The notes under the pieces: generated by a model
Told to the model about the DNA's origin: nothing
What the model saw: the letters and a program-made list of their open reading frames with translations, nothing else
Databases searched by the model: none
Part shown: piece by piece, positions 28,713-41,041 of the stretch
How the letters are laid out: the number at the start of each line of letters is the position of its first letter
Position numbering within the stretch: position 1 is the stretch's first letter
Made by a program: the position numbers and the translations under genes
Origin: Hyposmocoma kahamanoa
Lineage: Eukaryota > Arthropoda > Insecta > Lepidoptera > Cosmopterigidae
DNA length: 64,000 bases
NCBI RefSeq assembly: GCF_003589595.1
Contig: NW_020653774.1
Location: 1,211,739-1,275,738 of the forward strand
Direction of reading: 5' to 3'

Positions 28713-29027
28713 GCTCCCAGAATTTTGTGAAAAAAAAATAGAGAAAGAAAAAACAATATTACAAAATAAATAAGGTTGTTTACATTAACAACAGAAAATG
28801 ACCTTAAATTAAGATAGCTTAGAATTCATTGGAGGTATCGGTATGTTAAATATACGTTGTCTAACTTTCTTCTTATAAAAAAAAACGATTTCAAAAGATT
28901 GCTTATCCATTGTCATTGTGTTTTTTTTTTAATTGGAATTACGGATTACCACATATGTGTCAAGTTTTATTGAAATCGGTAATCGGAAAGCGGGTGAAGT
29001 TCAATAAATCAAATTATAGCTGTCATC
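28713..29027. other. Intergenic DNA
   Basis: A-rich; nothing recognised. A TTATTGAAATCGGTAATCGG block near 28970 recalls the ACCGAC...GTCGGT repeat family. Confidence 0.35.
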
Positions 29028-29575
29028 GCTGATCAGCTTTTAAATCTGTATAAAGCACTAGTTCGATCGTGTAAGGAGTACTGCTGCCACCTTTGGGACG
29101 GCTCTGCCCATTACCAGTTAGCTGCCTTGGACTCGGTGGAGCGTAAAGCAAAGAGACTTATTAACAATAATTATCTTGTGAAGTCGAAGCTACAAAATCT
29201 CGACCATCGCAGTAAAGTAGCCTGCTTGTCGGTTTTCTATCGGATACGTTTCGGGGAGTGTGCGCAGGAACTTTTCAATTCAGTTCCGCTCTCACCGTTC
29301 CACCTTCGGTCGACTAGAAGGCCCCGAGCACTCCATTCTTATGTCGTTGATATTCCACCTATTCACACTAAGCACTTTGCTTCCTCCTTTCTGTTGCGTA
29401 CGGCAAAGGAATGGAATGCTCTACCGGATTCTGTATTTCCCGAAAAGTACAATTTGGGGCTATTCAAGGCTAAAGTGAATAGAAATTTTTTTAGGCAACG
29501 CGCCCCATCGTCGGTCACATCGTCGCTTAACATCAGGTGAGGTTGTGACCAAGCGTGTGTAATATATAATTATAT
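29028..29575 (+). pseudogene. Non-LTR element 3' end, divergent relative of copy A
   Basis: The reading frame starts within an LLNLYKALVRSCKEYCCHLW block and runs to a stop at 29538-29540. It aligns with the last 150 or so residues of the 984-aa protein, with many substitutions (for example SVTSSLNIR at the end). A short untranslated end with an A-rich stretch (29576-29586) follows. This is a separate, 5'-truncated copy of a sister family. The frame is open, but the RT core is absent. Confidence 0.75.
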
Positions 29576-30400
29576 TTAAAAAAAATCTGCCGCTTGCCGG
29601 TCAATCCGTGTCCATAGAGCGTATAACCATTCCTAAATATCGGGAAAATAAAAACAACTCACTCCACGGTAAGAAACCTGTAATTAGTGATAATGATTTT
29701 GTAACAACGTTGAGTGGTTTGCATGCCACGGAACGTAAGCAAGTAATGCATGTTACGTGACCATGCAGATGGCGCGTCGTAATAACAAAAAGTAAACAAC
29801 AGAAAAAAAAATTGAAAACATACAAACATAAGACACAAATAAATAATCACATAACAAAATCACATAATAAAGAATAAAATAAAATGAAAACATGGATTAA
29901 TTACAAAACCATAAACAAAGATACAAAGTGTATAGATATTTCGTGTGGTGCCAACTGCGGTAAGAAAAGAGTCACAAACTCAGCATTTGCTGCAAAATGC
30001 AATATGTTCCCAGCACTGATTTTCAGTTATAACCCTAAGTGACATTGAGTGGTACACCTAGCTTCTGGGTTTCAAGAGAATAAGCTAATGGGTGAGTCAG
30101 ATTTCAGGAAAAAGAAAGACATTTATTTGAATAAAACAAATGACACCATTGAAGAGGAAAAAATAGAAGATAACAAAATCAACATTAAAAACTAAGACAA
30201 AGTGGCCGCAAGGTATCGGAAATCCACTAGAAACGTGCAGTGTAAAACCAGCTATTGTGGCGATCTTTAGAAAGAGGTTTTGTTCAGCTGACAGCTTTGT
30301 GAAGCAATAAAATAATGTAATTAACCACCCAATTACACCGAGTTCAGAAAAGTTACAAAAAAGTAAACTAATGTATAGAAAACAAATGTATGCTTAAGAA
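29576..30400. other. Intergenic DNA with a dispersed block
   Basis: 29637-29695 (AATATCGGGAAAATAAAAA, then GGTAAGAAACCTG and TTAGTGATAAT) is also found at 55271-55331. Otherwise no gene. Confidence 0.4.
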
Positions 30401-30404
30401 TTCT

Positions 30405-30512
30405 TAGATTTTTCGCGATGAAACTATATTTTCATATTTAAATCGTGTGCATTTTTCAGACAAACCATGGCCACTGACAGTCAACCGTGACCGTGGGACA
30501 TGTAAAGAGTAA
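30405..30512 (-). repeat. CGTGACCACGG-type repeat, mixed orientation
   Basis: A TTTTTCGCGATGAAACTAT block on one side (- orientation) and GTCAACCGTGACCGTGGGAC (30479-30498, + orientation) on the other, so the copy is rearranged or palindromic as at 16399. Confidence 0.4.
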
Positions 30513-30904
30513 AGAGATATAATGAATGAAAGTGCTCTGAAGCTCTTTTTTCTTATTTTTTTTTTATACTTTCTTCGCGAAAATGGATTCGAATGAGAAG
30601 AGTGACTGGTCTCCGCCTAATTTACAACAAAAAACAAAAGGATGATGACCATTACTGCCCTCATCTTACTTAGCATGTCCAGCAAATTCAGATTTTTAAT
30701 TGTCCTACATTAACTAAATCTACATTTTTGATAATAGTATAGAAACCATCAAAGCAGCAATTTATTTTGAAAGAAAAAAAATATTGTAATTCTGTTGCAT
30801 TTCCGGTGCATTAATGGCGACAAAAGGTGACAGATTGCAGTCTATTCTATGTGCTCCAGTGTTGCCAGATGTGTGAGTTGCAATATATGTATATTATTTC
30901 TAAG
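30513..30904. other. Intergenic DNA
   Basis: No gene or repeat recognised. Confidence 0.35.
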
Positions 30905-31285
30905 GAAAAATTTCCGAGAGCACATCTAGGAGAAAGAGCTTCCCTACTGAAGCGCAGCTAGATGCAGTAGTAGATAGTAGCACTAAAACTCCCAGTGAAA
31001 TAGTTCACCCAGAGTAGTACTGCCACATTATCTATTTCTGCCGCCAATCAGTAATGTCAGCATTACTGTGTTCCGGTTTTGAAGGGTATGGGTGCTGGTG
31101 AAATTACAGACACATGGGACTTGTCAGCTTATGTCTCAGGGTGACGGGCGTAGTGGTAGTGCCCCTCAGATCTTTGCAATTAAAAGCTCAAAGTGGCAGT
31201 GTAACTGGTATGGACAGGCATGTCGCTTACCATCAGGTGCACGACTTACTCGTCCCGTTACTTGATGTTATACAAAAAGAAAATG
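30905..31285 (+). repeat. TTGGCGGCAG-family repeat, longest copy
   Basis: The most complete copy: an extra left end with GCAGTAGTAGATAGTAGCAC, then CTATTTCTGCCGCCAATCAG, TTCCGGTTTTGAAGGG, GGTGACGGGCGTAGTGG, GGTATGGACAGGCATGTCGC and an end at GTTACTTGATGTTATAC. A 98-codon frame at 31114 is repeat-derived. Confidence 0.65.
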
Positions 31286-32176
31286 CTGAAGCGCAGTTGG
31301 GTATTTTTTCCCCAATATACAATGTAATTATTAAGTTTGTTAGATTGTTATTAGATGGGTTAGGAAAAGTAGTTTTTATGTTTTTGTTTTTATGTGTTTT
31401 TATGTTCTAAATATTTAAAAATCCGCTGCTTTAAATGAAAATCGGGGAATAGATTCAGAATCTCGGTTTCATGTGCTTTAAAATGCGCCATGTGTAGCTC
31501 ATGGACATGCCAGTTTAAGGTTAGGGCATGCCTCCATATTGCATCGGACATCGTTCTTTATCTTGAAAATAATTGTTTTTAGCTTTTTCTAATAAACATT
31601 CTCCATCATTTTTACTTTGAGAAAAGCACTATATTTACCTCGGCGGGAACGGAGATTGCCTGACTCGTATGTTACAAGACCTCGAAGATATGTAAATAAT
31701 ATATTATTTTTAATCTCTTAAATAGTGTCATCAATTCTATACATTCTACTTCTCGCACGGAGCGCCTCTTAATACTGATTACAAGCACGCTATTGTACAA
31801 CTTCGTACCTAAATATGTACCTGTTGCCTTTATTTGTATACTTTGTTCAATTCCAAGTTAATTTCAAACATAGAACAATAAAACTTAACTAACCTAATTG
31901 GATAACTCGTGAAAGTTAAATTTTCTTTCGAACCAGTGAAAAGTAAGCCAGAGGTAAAGTATAATTTGAATATTTTCCCAAAGTTCCTGTTAGATTCGGG
32001 TTAAATAAAAATCGTGAACCATGATTTAGGTGCAGCGCTAAAGTTAGGATTGTACAAACTGTCAATTTTTGTATCTTAGATATAGAACGAAAAGGGACAG
32101 GTTGTAGCAAAAGGTAGTTTTAATATGTCGCAATCCCTTGGTGTAATAAGGCTACATCTGCAAAATGACAACTTTT
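31286..32176. other. Intergenic DNA
   Basis: AT-rich; no gene supported. Confidence 0.35.
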
Positions 32177-32560
32177 CGGCGGCCGCGCGATTGTCGTTTT
32201 CATACAATTTCTAGAAGCGCTGCAACCAAAAACTGCCTCCGTAGCCGAACGGTTACCTTGCCGGACTGCCACGCAGAGGTCCCAGGTTCGATTCCCGGGC
32301 CGGGAGAAATAGCTGTATGGCCTACAATTATTTCTCTCGTGAGTTTGGGTGTAATTTGTGGTTGTCTATGTGTGTGTCCATGGCACCCGCGACACAGGGT
32401 TTCCCTAGTGCGGGGCTATGTTGAGTGTGTGCGTTATTTATAAAAAAAAAAAAAAAAAAAAAAAACCGCGCGGCGGCCGCACGACCGTTCGGTTTGCTGC
32501 AGCGTGTCTAAAATTGTATGAAAATTGAGAGTCGCGCGGCCGCCGCGCAGCTGCAGCGCT
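32177..32560. mobile_element. GC-rich fold-back element interrupted by a SINE
   Basis: Left arm 32177-32227 (CGGCGGCCGCGCGATTG, TTTTCATACAATTT, CGCTGCAACC) is repeated in reverse complement at 32500-32550 (CTGCAGCGTGTCT, AAATTGTATGAAAA, GTCGCGCGGCCGCCG). Further self-complementary CTGCAGCGCTGCAG lies at 32551-32564. The shape is that of a fold-back MITE; superfamily unknown. A SINE occupies the loop. Confidence 0.6.
32231..32465 (+). mobile_element. CCGGGAGAAAT-type SINE, full length
   Basis: tRNA-like head with CCGTAGCCGAACGGTTACC, B-box AGGTTCGATTCCC (32284-32296), then CCGGGAGAAAT, a CTCGTGAGTTTGGGTGTAAT block, GGCACCCGCGACACAGGG, a GTGCGGGGC end and a poly-A of more than 20 bases. The best-preserved copy of this SINE in the window. 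Confidence 0.8.
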
Positions 32561-32565
32561 GCAGC

Positions 32566-34185
32566 AGCGCGGCTAACAGCGGGTAATTTGAACGCGCCCT
32601 TAATGCCTAAGATGAGTCACCAGAAGAGAAGGAGGAAAAACTATATAGTTTTGCTAGATCAAATGGTTCAAGTATTTACTATAAGTCTTACAAAAAATAT
32701 ACGATACACCTAATAATCATGTCTAAAGAATGTGCTAATTTGTTACGTGATAAAATGTACTTACTTGATTATATAAAATCCTAAAACAGGTTAAATAAAA
32801 GTCTAAAACTAAATAAACAAATCAAAAATCTAAGAAAAAAGAAAAATTATTGCGTGCGCAAATGAGCAGGGGGCCTACTAAGAGCTCTTAGAGCAATCCT
32901 ATTTAAGCCTGTGAGTTGGATTGCCTGTCAAATTCGTACTATGACCTCACAAAAACAATTCACTGTCCAATTCATAAGTTTACGTTCCCCATTCGAAATT
33001 CGTTCACCTTTTCTTTCATAGCAAAATCGTGTCATGCACATGTTTAGTGGATGGAAAAAAATAAAGAAACGGTCAAAGTGCACATGCTAATTCAAATAAA
33101 GTTACTCAGTGACTAACTTTTTTGATTTGTTGCATTTTTAAGAAATTTCGTTTAAGTTTTATTATATTTCCAGTTTCATAATTATTTGTTGTCTTTTCAG
33201 GCTATATAGCCAATTGTCAATAAATAAACACTATTAATTAACTATTGAGTGTTTTTTGAATGTATTACTTCGAGTTTCCAATCTTTAAAGTATTGTTGAC
33301 AATTTATTGGCATGAATGTTATTGCAATTTTTAAATGGGATTTTAATAATTTTATTGACTTAACTAAAATCGTAAAATAACTTTGAATAGTGCCAAATTT
33401 TACTTTAATGCAATCAATGAAAATGTAAGATACGTTCCAATTAAGTTATCAAATTATAAACTCACCTTATTCGTGTCAATGATAATGACTAGACATGACA
33501 TGTAATTTTGTCGTACGACAAATTGTAAAGTATGATTAAAAAGTTGCTGATATTACAAAACAACGCAATAAGTATAATCAGTAATAAAATTAATAAAAAA
33601 AGTATAATTATTCTCATTTTGAACACAATCGGTTAATGGTGCTTGAACGCTCCCAGGATAGTACATCCGTCTATTTCTTTCATATGATTTAGTTTGTAGT
33701 TTCATCTCACTCTTGTTTGATGTCAGCCTGCCAGCTAGAGACAATAATTAACGTTTAAAAAGTAAAACTCATCATCCTGCCACGCCATTCCCTTTTAACT
33801 TTGTGTAGGTCATGATACGAATTTAAGAAATTCAGTTTTACCACGTCAAGTAAATTGCATGGAACTTGGCCCCCAGACCTGCGCAAAAAAACAAACTAAC
33901 TGCGTGAGAAAAAAAATTAAAAATAAGAAAGACTAGCTGTGCTTCGGTAGAGATTTGACATTACATCTTAATGGAAAGTGGTTCGTAGGATAATGGAATA
34001 AGTCAAGCCCGATTTGACGCCGCCGCTATTGTGGGAACGACACGAGACTTGAACTGTTTGTACAAAATGGATTTCTCTGGTACTTAATGCACTCAGTGAG
34101 GTTATCCAGAAACTTGCGGTTACACACGAATAGGCTTTTAGCATTTAAAAAAGGTTATAGCTTTTAAAGAAACTGTACAGACTGT
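32566..34185. other. Intergenic DNA
   Basis: AT-rich; no gene. Short frames at 32525-32713 and 33553-33744 lack motifs. Confidence 0.4.
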
Positions 34186-34214
34186 ACTACCTGTACTGTA
34201 CTGTACTGTACTGT
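34186..34214. repeat. ACTGT pentanucleotide microsatellite
   Basis: Tandem GTACT/ACTGT units flanked by degenerate ones. Confidence 0.6.
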
Positions 34215-34239
34215 GCTACCCTTCATTTGTACAAGATTT

Positions 34240-34375
34240 TATCCAAAAAATTAATAGACTCTCTGGGAAACCCAAGAGCCGGCAGCTACCTTGCCCAATG
34301 CATTAGCATAGCCATACAAAAGAGGAACGCCGCCAGTATAGTGGTCACCTTGCCCAATTTTGTTAATTTATTTTA
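34240..34375 (+). pseudogene. C-terminal end of a non-LTR protein (tentative)
   Basis: The frame reads RLSGKPRAGSYLAQC and then AIQKRNAASIVVTLP before a stop. This style of ending (A-x-S-x-L-A-Q...QRGNAAS) is common at the 3' end of lepidopteran LINE polyproteins. Only about 40 residues remain, so family placement is uncertain. Confidence 0.4.
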
Positions 34376-34435
34376 AGTCTAGTTTTAGTTTCTAGTATTT
34401 AAGCTTTTTTTGTACCTTACCTGTACATTTCAACA

Positions 34436-34567
34436 TATCGACTGCTTCCGTGGCCGAACGGCCCCAAGCTGAACTGCCATGCAGAGGTCCCTGGTTCGAT
34501 TCCCGTGCCGGGAGAAATATTCGTATGGCCTACATTTATTTTTCTCGTGAGAATGGGTGTAAGTTAT
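34436..34567 (+). mobile_element. CCGGGAGAAAT-type SINE, 5' half
   Basis: Head and B-box (TGGTTCGATTCCC, 34492-34504), CCGGGAGAAATATTCG, then a CTCGTGAGAATGGGTGTAA block. It stops at 34567. The missing 3' half of the same SINE occurs alone at 41212-41272. Confidence 0.65.
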
Positions 34568-34702
34568 TGTAGTGTACTGACATAATGTACCATAGACAAT
34601 AAACAATATATGTCACACTGCGGCCCTTCGTTCCCGCCATAACGACAGGTGACAGTGGCGTGAGCGGGCGTGTATCGCACGTGTACGTGAAGCAACAAAC
34701 GA
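34568..34702 (+). repeat. LTR-like sequence, left copy
   Basis: Begins TGTAGT and is nearly identical for 135 bases to 41053-41187, including TAATGTACCATAGACAATA and CAGGTGACAGTGGCGTGAGC. The terminal part of the right copy (to CTAACA) is missing here. Confidence 0.5.
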
Positions 34703-36095
34703 TGTAGTCGCGTTATCAGCTTTGTTTCAATTTTGTTTCACAAGAAAAAAGAAATGAAGATAGGTACCACGATTTCAAATGACTAGAATCCATTTCATTA
34801 AAGCATATAAACGTAATATCTGCATATTGGAAGTATGTGTTATGATTTCAAGTAATTTAAGTCTATAGTAAAATTTAATTGTCATATTGTATTAGCTCGA
34901 GAAATGATACAAACGAACCGACACGTTGGTGAAACTAGTAAAAACACAAGTGCCTGCTAATACTTACCAAAATAAATATTCTAGCTGTTGTGTAGTCCTA
35001 GTAGTAGGTACTCCCTCTACTTAAATTCACGACTTGCATTGTAAATTAGCTCATTTTAAGAACTACAAATTACCATGTTTACCTACGACTTCACATAATG
35101 TGTGAGTAACGGTACACGAAAATTGATAATCAGAGTAGATTTGTTGCTTAAAGTTTAAGCAAAATAGATCTTGAAAATTTAAAAATAATAATAGTTTAAA
35201 ATCAAACATATGTTGAGTAACTTTACTTACATTATTAATGCAGCAAATAGCGCCTGTAAATATTAGATAATTAGAACAACAAATATGAAGGAGTGAAAAC
35301 TCCATGAGTGCCACATAAACTGAAAATTACAATTTTTAAAATTACAATTAGCAAGAATGAAAGAAAGAAATGTATGGGGTCGGCGTTCGATCCTATATTA
35401 TATCGACGATCCAGGGATATATGTAGTTTGTATAAACAGAACACTCACTTCATTATAATATTTATTATAAAAACTATAGCGACCGCATATATCTTAGTAT
35501 AAAGTGCTTGCGTACATATATGTACATACGTAATATATAAAGCTACAAATCCTGACTCACGTAGAAAAATAGAACGCATACTTCCCGATATGGTGGAAAA
35601 AAGATATTTATACCGTTGTACGCGGATAGACTCCAAGGCAAAGAATCAAATATGAGAAGACCTGAATGTGGAAAATGTAAACGAATGATCAACGGCCTGC
35701 AAAAACTATAATACACGGGGGGGGATTTTTGTACACTTGACACTATGGGATACGCCTTGGTCAATTTCCGCAGAATGTAAAAAATGTTCGAAATTCAAAT
35801 AAACAAGATGGCCGCCATACTAATTCCGAAGCCTTCTATCACGGAAACTATTCGAGATAGGTAGGAGCTGCACGAAGGAATGTCATAGAGGGTAACACTG
35901 GTCAACTGCCTGGGTTAAAAAAAATCCAAGATGGCGATTTCAAAATGGCGGCCGAAGAAAAACTTGCTTCGATGCGGCTGAAAATTGGCAGAGAATCTTT
36001 AGAAGTCCTTGATCATAATTTGTAGATAGAAATGTTTTTTGGCGGCAGATGAAAATTTACTCTAATTCAATTGAAAATCGACATGAAGAGTCTCT
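34703..36095. other. Intergenic or internal element DNA
   Basis: No coding sequence recognised. 35576-35622 is repeated at 37343-37390 (GCATACTTCCCGAT). Motifs such as AAGATGGCCGCC recur from 35800 onward. Confidence 0.35.
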
Positions 36096-36380
36096 ATGGG
36101 TGTTTAATAATAATTTGCGGTCAAAATTTATTTTAGCCATTTTTCAATATGGCTGCCATAGAATGCAAGATCCCCACATAGAGATTATGACTGTTTTATA
36201 ATAATTTGCGGTTAAAATTTACTTTTAGTCATTTTTCAATATGGCTGCATTACAAACTTTTTTAGCTGATGATAAATATTTACTCTAATTCTACTGAAAA
36301 TCGGCATGTGGCGTTCTCTATGGGTGTTTAACAATAATTTGCAGTCAAAATTTACTTTTTGCTATTTGTCAATATGGCCG
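36096..36380 (+). repeat. Imperfect tandem array with ATATGGC blocks
   Basis: Three units starting near 36100, 36195 and 36330 share TAATAATTTGCGGTCAAAAT, TTTACTTTTAG and TTTTTCAATATGGCTGC. Unit spacing is uneven (about 95 and 135 bases). Confidence 0.5.
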
Positions 36381-36387
36381 CCACTAC

Positions 36388-37287
36388 GTTAATTCTTTTA
36401 AACCAAGAAGATAAAATGTGTTAAATTTGAATTACCTAACGTAAAATCGACTTGTCCAAGCATAGAAATAAACGGAGAAAAGTTAGACTTTGTTAATAAA
36501 GCAGTCTTCTTGGGAGTGACCTTAGATAGTAAACTTCAATGGTTTCCACATATATCTTCCCTGGCCAGCAGGTTAAGCTCCGCTGCATACGCAGTCCGCA
36601 GTACTTTAGTTACTTCCATAGTATAATGTCCTACGGGATTCTCATGTGGGGTAAAGCAGCAGACATTCAAACCATATTTGTATTGCAAAAGCGAGCGATT
36701 CGTTCTGTGTACCGTCTAGGCTCTCGGGTTTCTCTCAGAGAAAAGTTTAAGGAGACTGGTATCACGACTGTGGCATCACAGTACATTTACTCAAATATTT
36801 TATGTGCCCGTAAAAATGTACATAATTTCAATAAGAAAGAAGATATCCATAATATTAACTTGAAGGTTAAATCCTAACTCATGGTACTACGATTTCGTTT
36901 AACCAAGGTAAACAACTCTTTTATGGGGAACTGTATACGTTTCTACAATAAGATTCCGGAGCATATATTAAGTTTATCATTTCCTAAGTTTAAAAACTAC
37001 ATTAAAAATATTTTTTTATCGAAAAATCATATTACAAAATTGAAGACTACGTGTTAGATAAAGATGTATGGAAAGACGACATGGCTCCAGAATCCACACA
37101 AAATTGAGTCAAAGTGTATTCCATAGCATTTAAGTTTATTTGAAAAGAGCAATCCCTAGAGTTTCTTGCTCGTTCTTCTCAGGGAGGTCAGCGTAGAAAA
37201 CGAGCAGTAGCTTAAATGTGACGATTTCAAGTGTAAATTTATTTTACCTATGGAATAAATAATCTTTGACTTTGACTTTAAAGTCAT
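36388..37287 (+). pseudogene. Jockey-like LINE, 5'-truncated, with 3' tail
   Basis: Starts in the RT thumb region (FLGVTLDSKLQWFPHI about 36510-36557). A deletion follows, and the connection-domain frame at 36600-36877 carries MSYGILMWG and LQKRAIR motifs. Degraded further frames run to about 37050. The 3' untranslated end has CTATGGAATAAAT and a TTTGACTTTGACTTTA tail. Same family as the ends at 6324 and 6725. Confidence 0.7.
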
Positions 37288-37439
37288 ATGCCGAGGCCGT
37301 AGGCCGAGGTCTGTACAAGATTTCACAATTGTTCAAAATGTAAGGCATACTTCCCGATGTAGTGGAAATAAGATACTTATAGCGTTGTATCTCGACCGTC
37401 TTTCTGTTAGATTGGAAGATATGCCATAGAAGTATTTAG
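37288..37439. repeat. Dispersed block
   Basis: Shares GCATACTTCCCGAT and nearby sequence with 35576-35622, in the same orientation. The pair flanks the tandem array and the LINE. Confidence 0.35.
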
Positions 37440-37690
37440 GGAAAAAATGCCAGACAATCACACCAAATTTCTGGTCTCAAACTAGGGAATTTCCTGTACT
37501 ATGAGTACCACAGTAACGATAATTTTGAGCGCAATGCCCAGAATACCCTGACCAGAACTAACGTAAATTTTGTCTTCCATAAATTGGCTCAAAACAGGGA
37601 TCGAATCTGGAACCTCCTCATCAAGCGCCCATGGTACTAATCACTGTGCCACTGACGAGCATAAGCACACCCCGTAATCTGAAACCGACC
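37440..37690 (-). repeat. tRNA-like SINE region
   Basis: On the - strand 37661-37580 reads CAGTGGCACAGTGATTAGTA and later AGATTCGATCCC, with A/B-box spacing. The 3' body is not assigned. Confidence 0.4.
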
Positions 37691-39165
37691 ACATGCCGCA
37701 GGCCGAGCCCTACACCACCGTAGGTGGGATATAGGGCTCGTACATAATATAGTGTTGCAATTGACATAAGTATAAAATTTAACTAAAAATATAAACCGGG
37801 TCGCAAATAAAATTGTATGCAATTATAACAATATCGTATTTAGAAAGTTATATTTCTTGCAGTAATCGGAGTCTGTATAAACAATTACTTAGTGTTGTTT
37901 TACAAAAACCTAATGTGTGCAATTAAGTACATTTTCATATTGTATGATTATGATTAGACAGTAAACAAAACACAACACTAAATTGAGCTCAATCAGTATG
38001 CGTTCAGATAACTTGGAAGCAGATTACAAACGTATATGTTTACTCCACTTTCATTTAGCAAAACAAAATCCCGGTTATTTTCTCTTTGATCAATACCTAC
38101 CTGTAGGAGGCACGCCGTGCACCTGTATTATATATGTGTGTGTATGTATGTAAACACTTTATTGTATAACACAAACTAATTACAAATTTTTAACAAAGAA
38201 ATAGAAAACCATTAAATGGAATGCTGCATACTCAATAATTAAAGAATACATTTATTATATCAAATGTACACACGAATACATAATACTAAATAAATGATGA
38301 CACACTAATACATATAAAATATATTATAAAATAAATTTATAAAATAACACTATAACTAAATATGTGAAATATAAATAAATATTGTGTAAGCTCTAACATG
38401 AGGAGTCTGAATAATCCCAAGATTTCAAAAGGACACCTCAGAAAGTATAGTTGCAAACAAATGTGTTATCTCAATAATTGTTCTTATCGACAAATAGTAA
38501 TGACACACCTGAGATTACCTGAGATTATTATTATTAAATGAAAACTACCAATAATTAAAACCTGGCTAGTTGTTGTTAACAGTTTATCGCAGTAAGCGGT
38601 TGTAGATGAATAGTGTCATATTTATTGGTATTAGGCAGTTAAAGTAATTTGAAATAATTGTAAGTTTTTCGTTAAATACACTATATGTATGGAGTAATGG
38701 GCCACCTTACTCTATACATGGATTATGGTGGTAGTACGCAGAGAAAGACTTAAAAAGAACATGGTAAAAGTATGGTGGCATAAAATAAAGGTGTTACGGT
38801 GGCAAATCTTTCCTTGATGTAGTGTATCGATGAACAGTTGGTAACGTACTACGTCTAGATAGAGTGTAAATTACATGTTTAAATAAAAGTGTGGCACGTG
38901 GCTAAAGTAGATCGCCACGTGCGCAGGGTTATCCCGAAGAATGTATGAAACCATACATTGTATTTACATAATAATATATGTATATTAAAATAAGCAAAAA
39001 ACAGGTTACTGTTGTCTAACAAATATTAAGGTCTAGCAACTGTTGAGGTAGCACAACACAAGAGAATTAGTTTGGCTTACCAAACGGTAAATGAAAAAAT
39101 AAAAATAAAAAAACAAACAAAGAACTTTATAAATGATAATTTGACTAAATGTTGAACGGTATCTC
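37691..39165. other. Intergenic DNA
   Basis: AT-rich; no gene. CACTTTATTGTATAACACAA near 38155 may be the 3' end of a - strand LINE. A short inverted repeat GCACGTGGC/GCCACGTGC lies at about 38894-38923. Confidence 0.35.
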
Positions 39166-39297
39166 AAATATATTGTCAAGAGGTAGTTTAGAGAAGTCTG
39201 AACGGTACCTACAAGGGGGATTAGCCCCTAAGACAATAAATATATTGTCAAGAGGTAGTTTAGAGAAATCTGAACGGTCCCTACAAGGGGACTTACT
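39166..39297 (+). repeat. 72-bp direct duplication
   Basis: AAATATATTGTCAAGAGGTA starts at 39166 and 39238. The copies share about 60 bases with a few substitutions, ending in CTACAAGGGG. No coding role seen. Confidence 0.65.
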
Positions 39298-41041
39298 TTC
39301 ATTACAGGTAACCCCAAAGAATTGTCGCAAATAACTCCGTTGGAGTCTTTGGGCTGTGAGGGTGAGCCAACTTCAATTAATTCAAAATAGCACAAGGATG
39401 TCTTAGCCCAAAGTCCGTATTAAAGTTAATCGTGTTCATGAGAACTGGCTAATCAAGTCATATAACCCACATGATGATACCTTCAAGTGTTTTAATTCAC
39501 ATAATCATTTCATATTGGTGTGAAGTGACATGTAATAATATACCTAAATAAGACCGACTAGTTACTTTGCAAGTAACGTAAGTGGCAATTATTGACAAAT
39601 TAAATAATTTCATTTACACCTCGTTTCAATAAATAAAGCGATTAGTGGATATATTTCATACTGAAAAAAAGTAATGTTATGTTTCTTGTGTTGGATTTAT
39701 TAATCCTAACGGAAAACAATGCTCTTAAGTATCTCAAGGAATAGATATAGATATTATTTAAGTGGTAAAGTGGTCTAATGGGATTTCTATTCTAATGTCT
39801 CTAAGTAGAACAACCGGGGTAGTCTAAATAAATACGTTTACCCCGAGTAACCTGCACGTACTACTTACCTGTAACTTCGCACAAGCTGGCTTAGCGCCTG
39901 GTCGTTTAATTGATATTATAATGAATGGCAACACTAATTAATTATTCATTCGTTCATTCAATGATTGATCAATAATATGAATGCATATTAACAATGTAAT
40001 GTGTAGGTAAATGTAAGTTTATATTACATATTAGGCGAATATCTTTTGTCGTGGATAATCGATGATAATAGTTCTGTTTATTAGGTTGTTGTCTACCAAG
40101 ATACATGTTTAGGTACCGAAAAAAATTTTTGAATGTACATCACAGTCTACCACATAATTGGAATAAATACCTTTTACTTATATTTGGCCATTATAGAAAT
40201 AACAAAGTTATTTTGCGGTTATGTATAGCAACCAGTACCTATATGCAATAATTACTGATCATTCAAGTGGCTGCAACCCGATCGCATTATATTGCGAGGC
40301 GCATTAAATTACGAGACGCATTCAATTGCGAAGTTATTACTCCGTGGCCAAACGGCTACCTTCATGGTCTGATACGAGAAGGTTCCGGGCCGGGTTATCT
40401 ATTTAGATAGAAAACGAGTTGGCAACTTTCAGTCGTGCATCTCACTCCAAGTTGTACTTAAGCAGTGAAAGAAAAATTCCTACTAAATAAAAAACGGTTA
40501 AACTATCAACGCTAGTCTCATCCAGGTCTATACCTACCAGTAGTGAGGCCATGTATGTATGGATATGTATGTAGATTAACAATAAAGGCGAAGTAATCAT
40601 GGTTAAGAGCTGTAAAAGTTGCACTTTAGGTTCAGGACCTAGATTTCCTGTGGCTGCGAGGAAACGCGACTTCCAACGCAATTGTTGTAATTATTGATTT
40701 TCCAGGTTTACCGCCAAGCACCCATTGTAATTATACTAAGCAAAAGAGGAATAATATATAATACATACGGAAAAAGGACTAAACAAGTCAAGAATTAAGA
40801 AGGAAGAGAAAAGGAAATAGATTATAAATAATAAACATATAATAAATATAATAATAAATTATAAATAAATATATGGCAAAATTCATAATGAGGACGAAGG
40901 TCAAGGTGATAACGTTGAAATAGAAACAATGAAGAACAATGTAAAATACTTAGGTTATATTTAGTAGACTGTGTCAGTTAGTAATCATTAAAAAATTAAA
41001 GTAAAACATACATGTTATTAAAATTTTTATTAATTTTATTT
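39298..41041. other. Intergenic or internal element DNA
   Basis: No gene. A short SINE-like head (CCGTGGCCAAACGGCTACC, then CCGGGCCGGG) lies at 40348-40397. Very A-rich with ATAAAT repeats at 40800-40880. Confidence 0.35.

Noticed and set aside
31114..31410. 98-codon + strand frame
   Set aside because: It lies within a TTGGCGGCAG repeat and its AT-rich flank.
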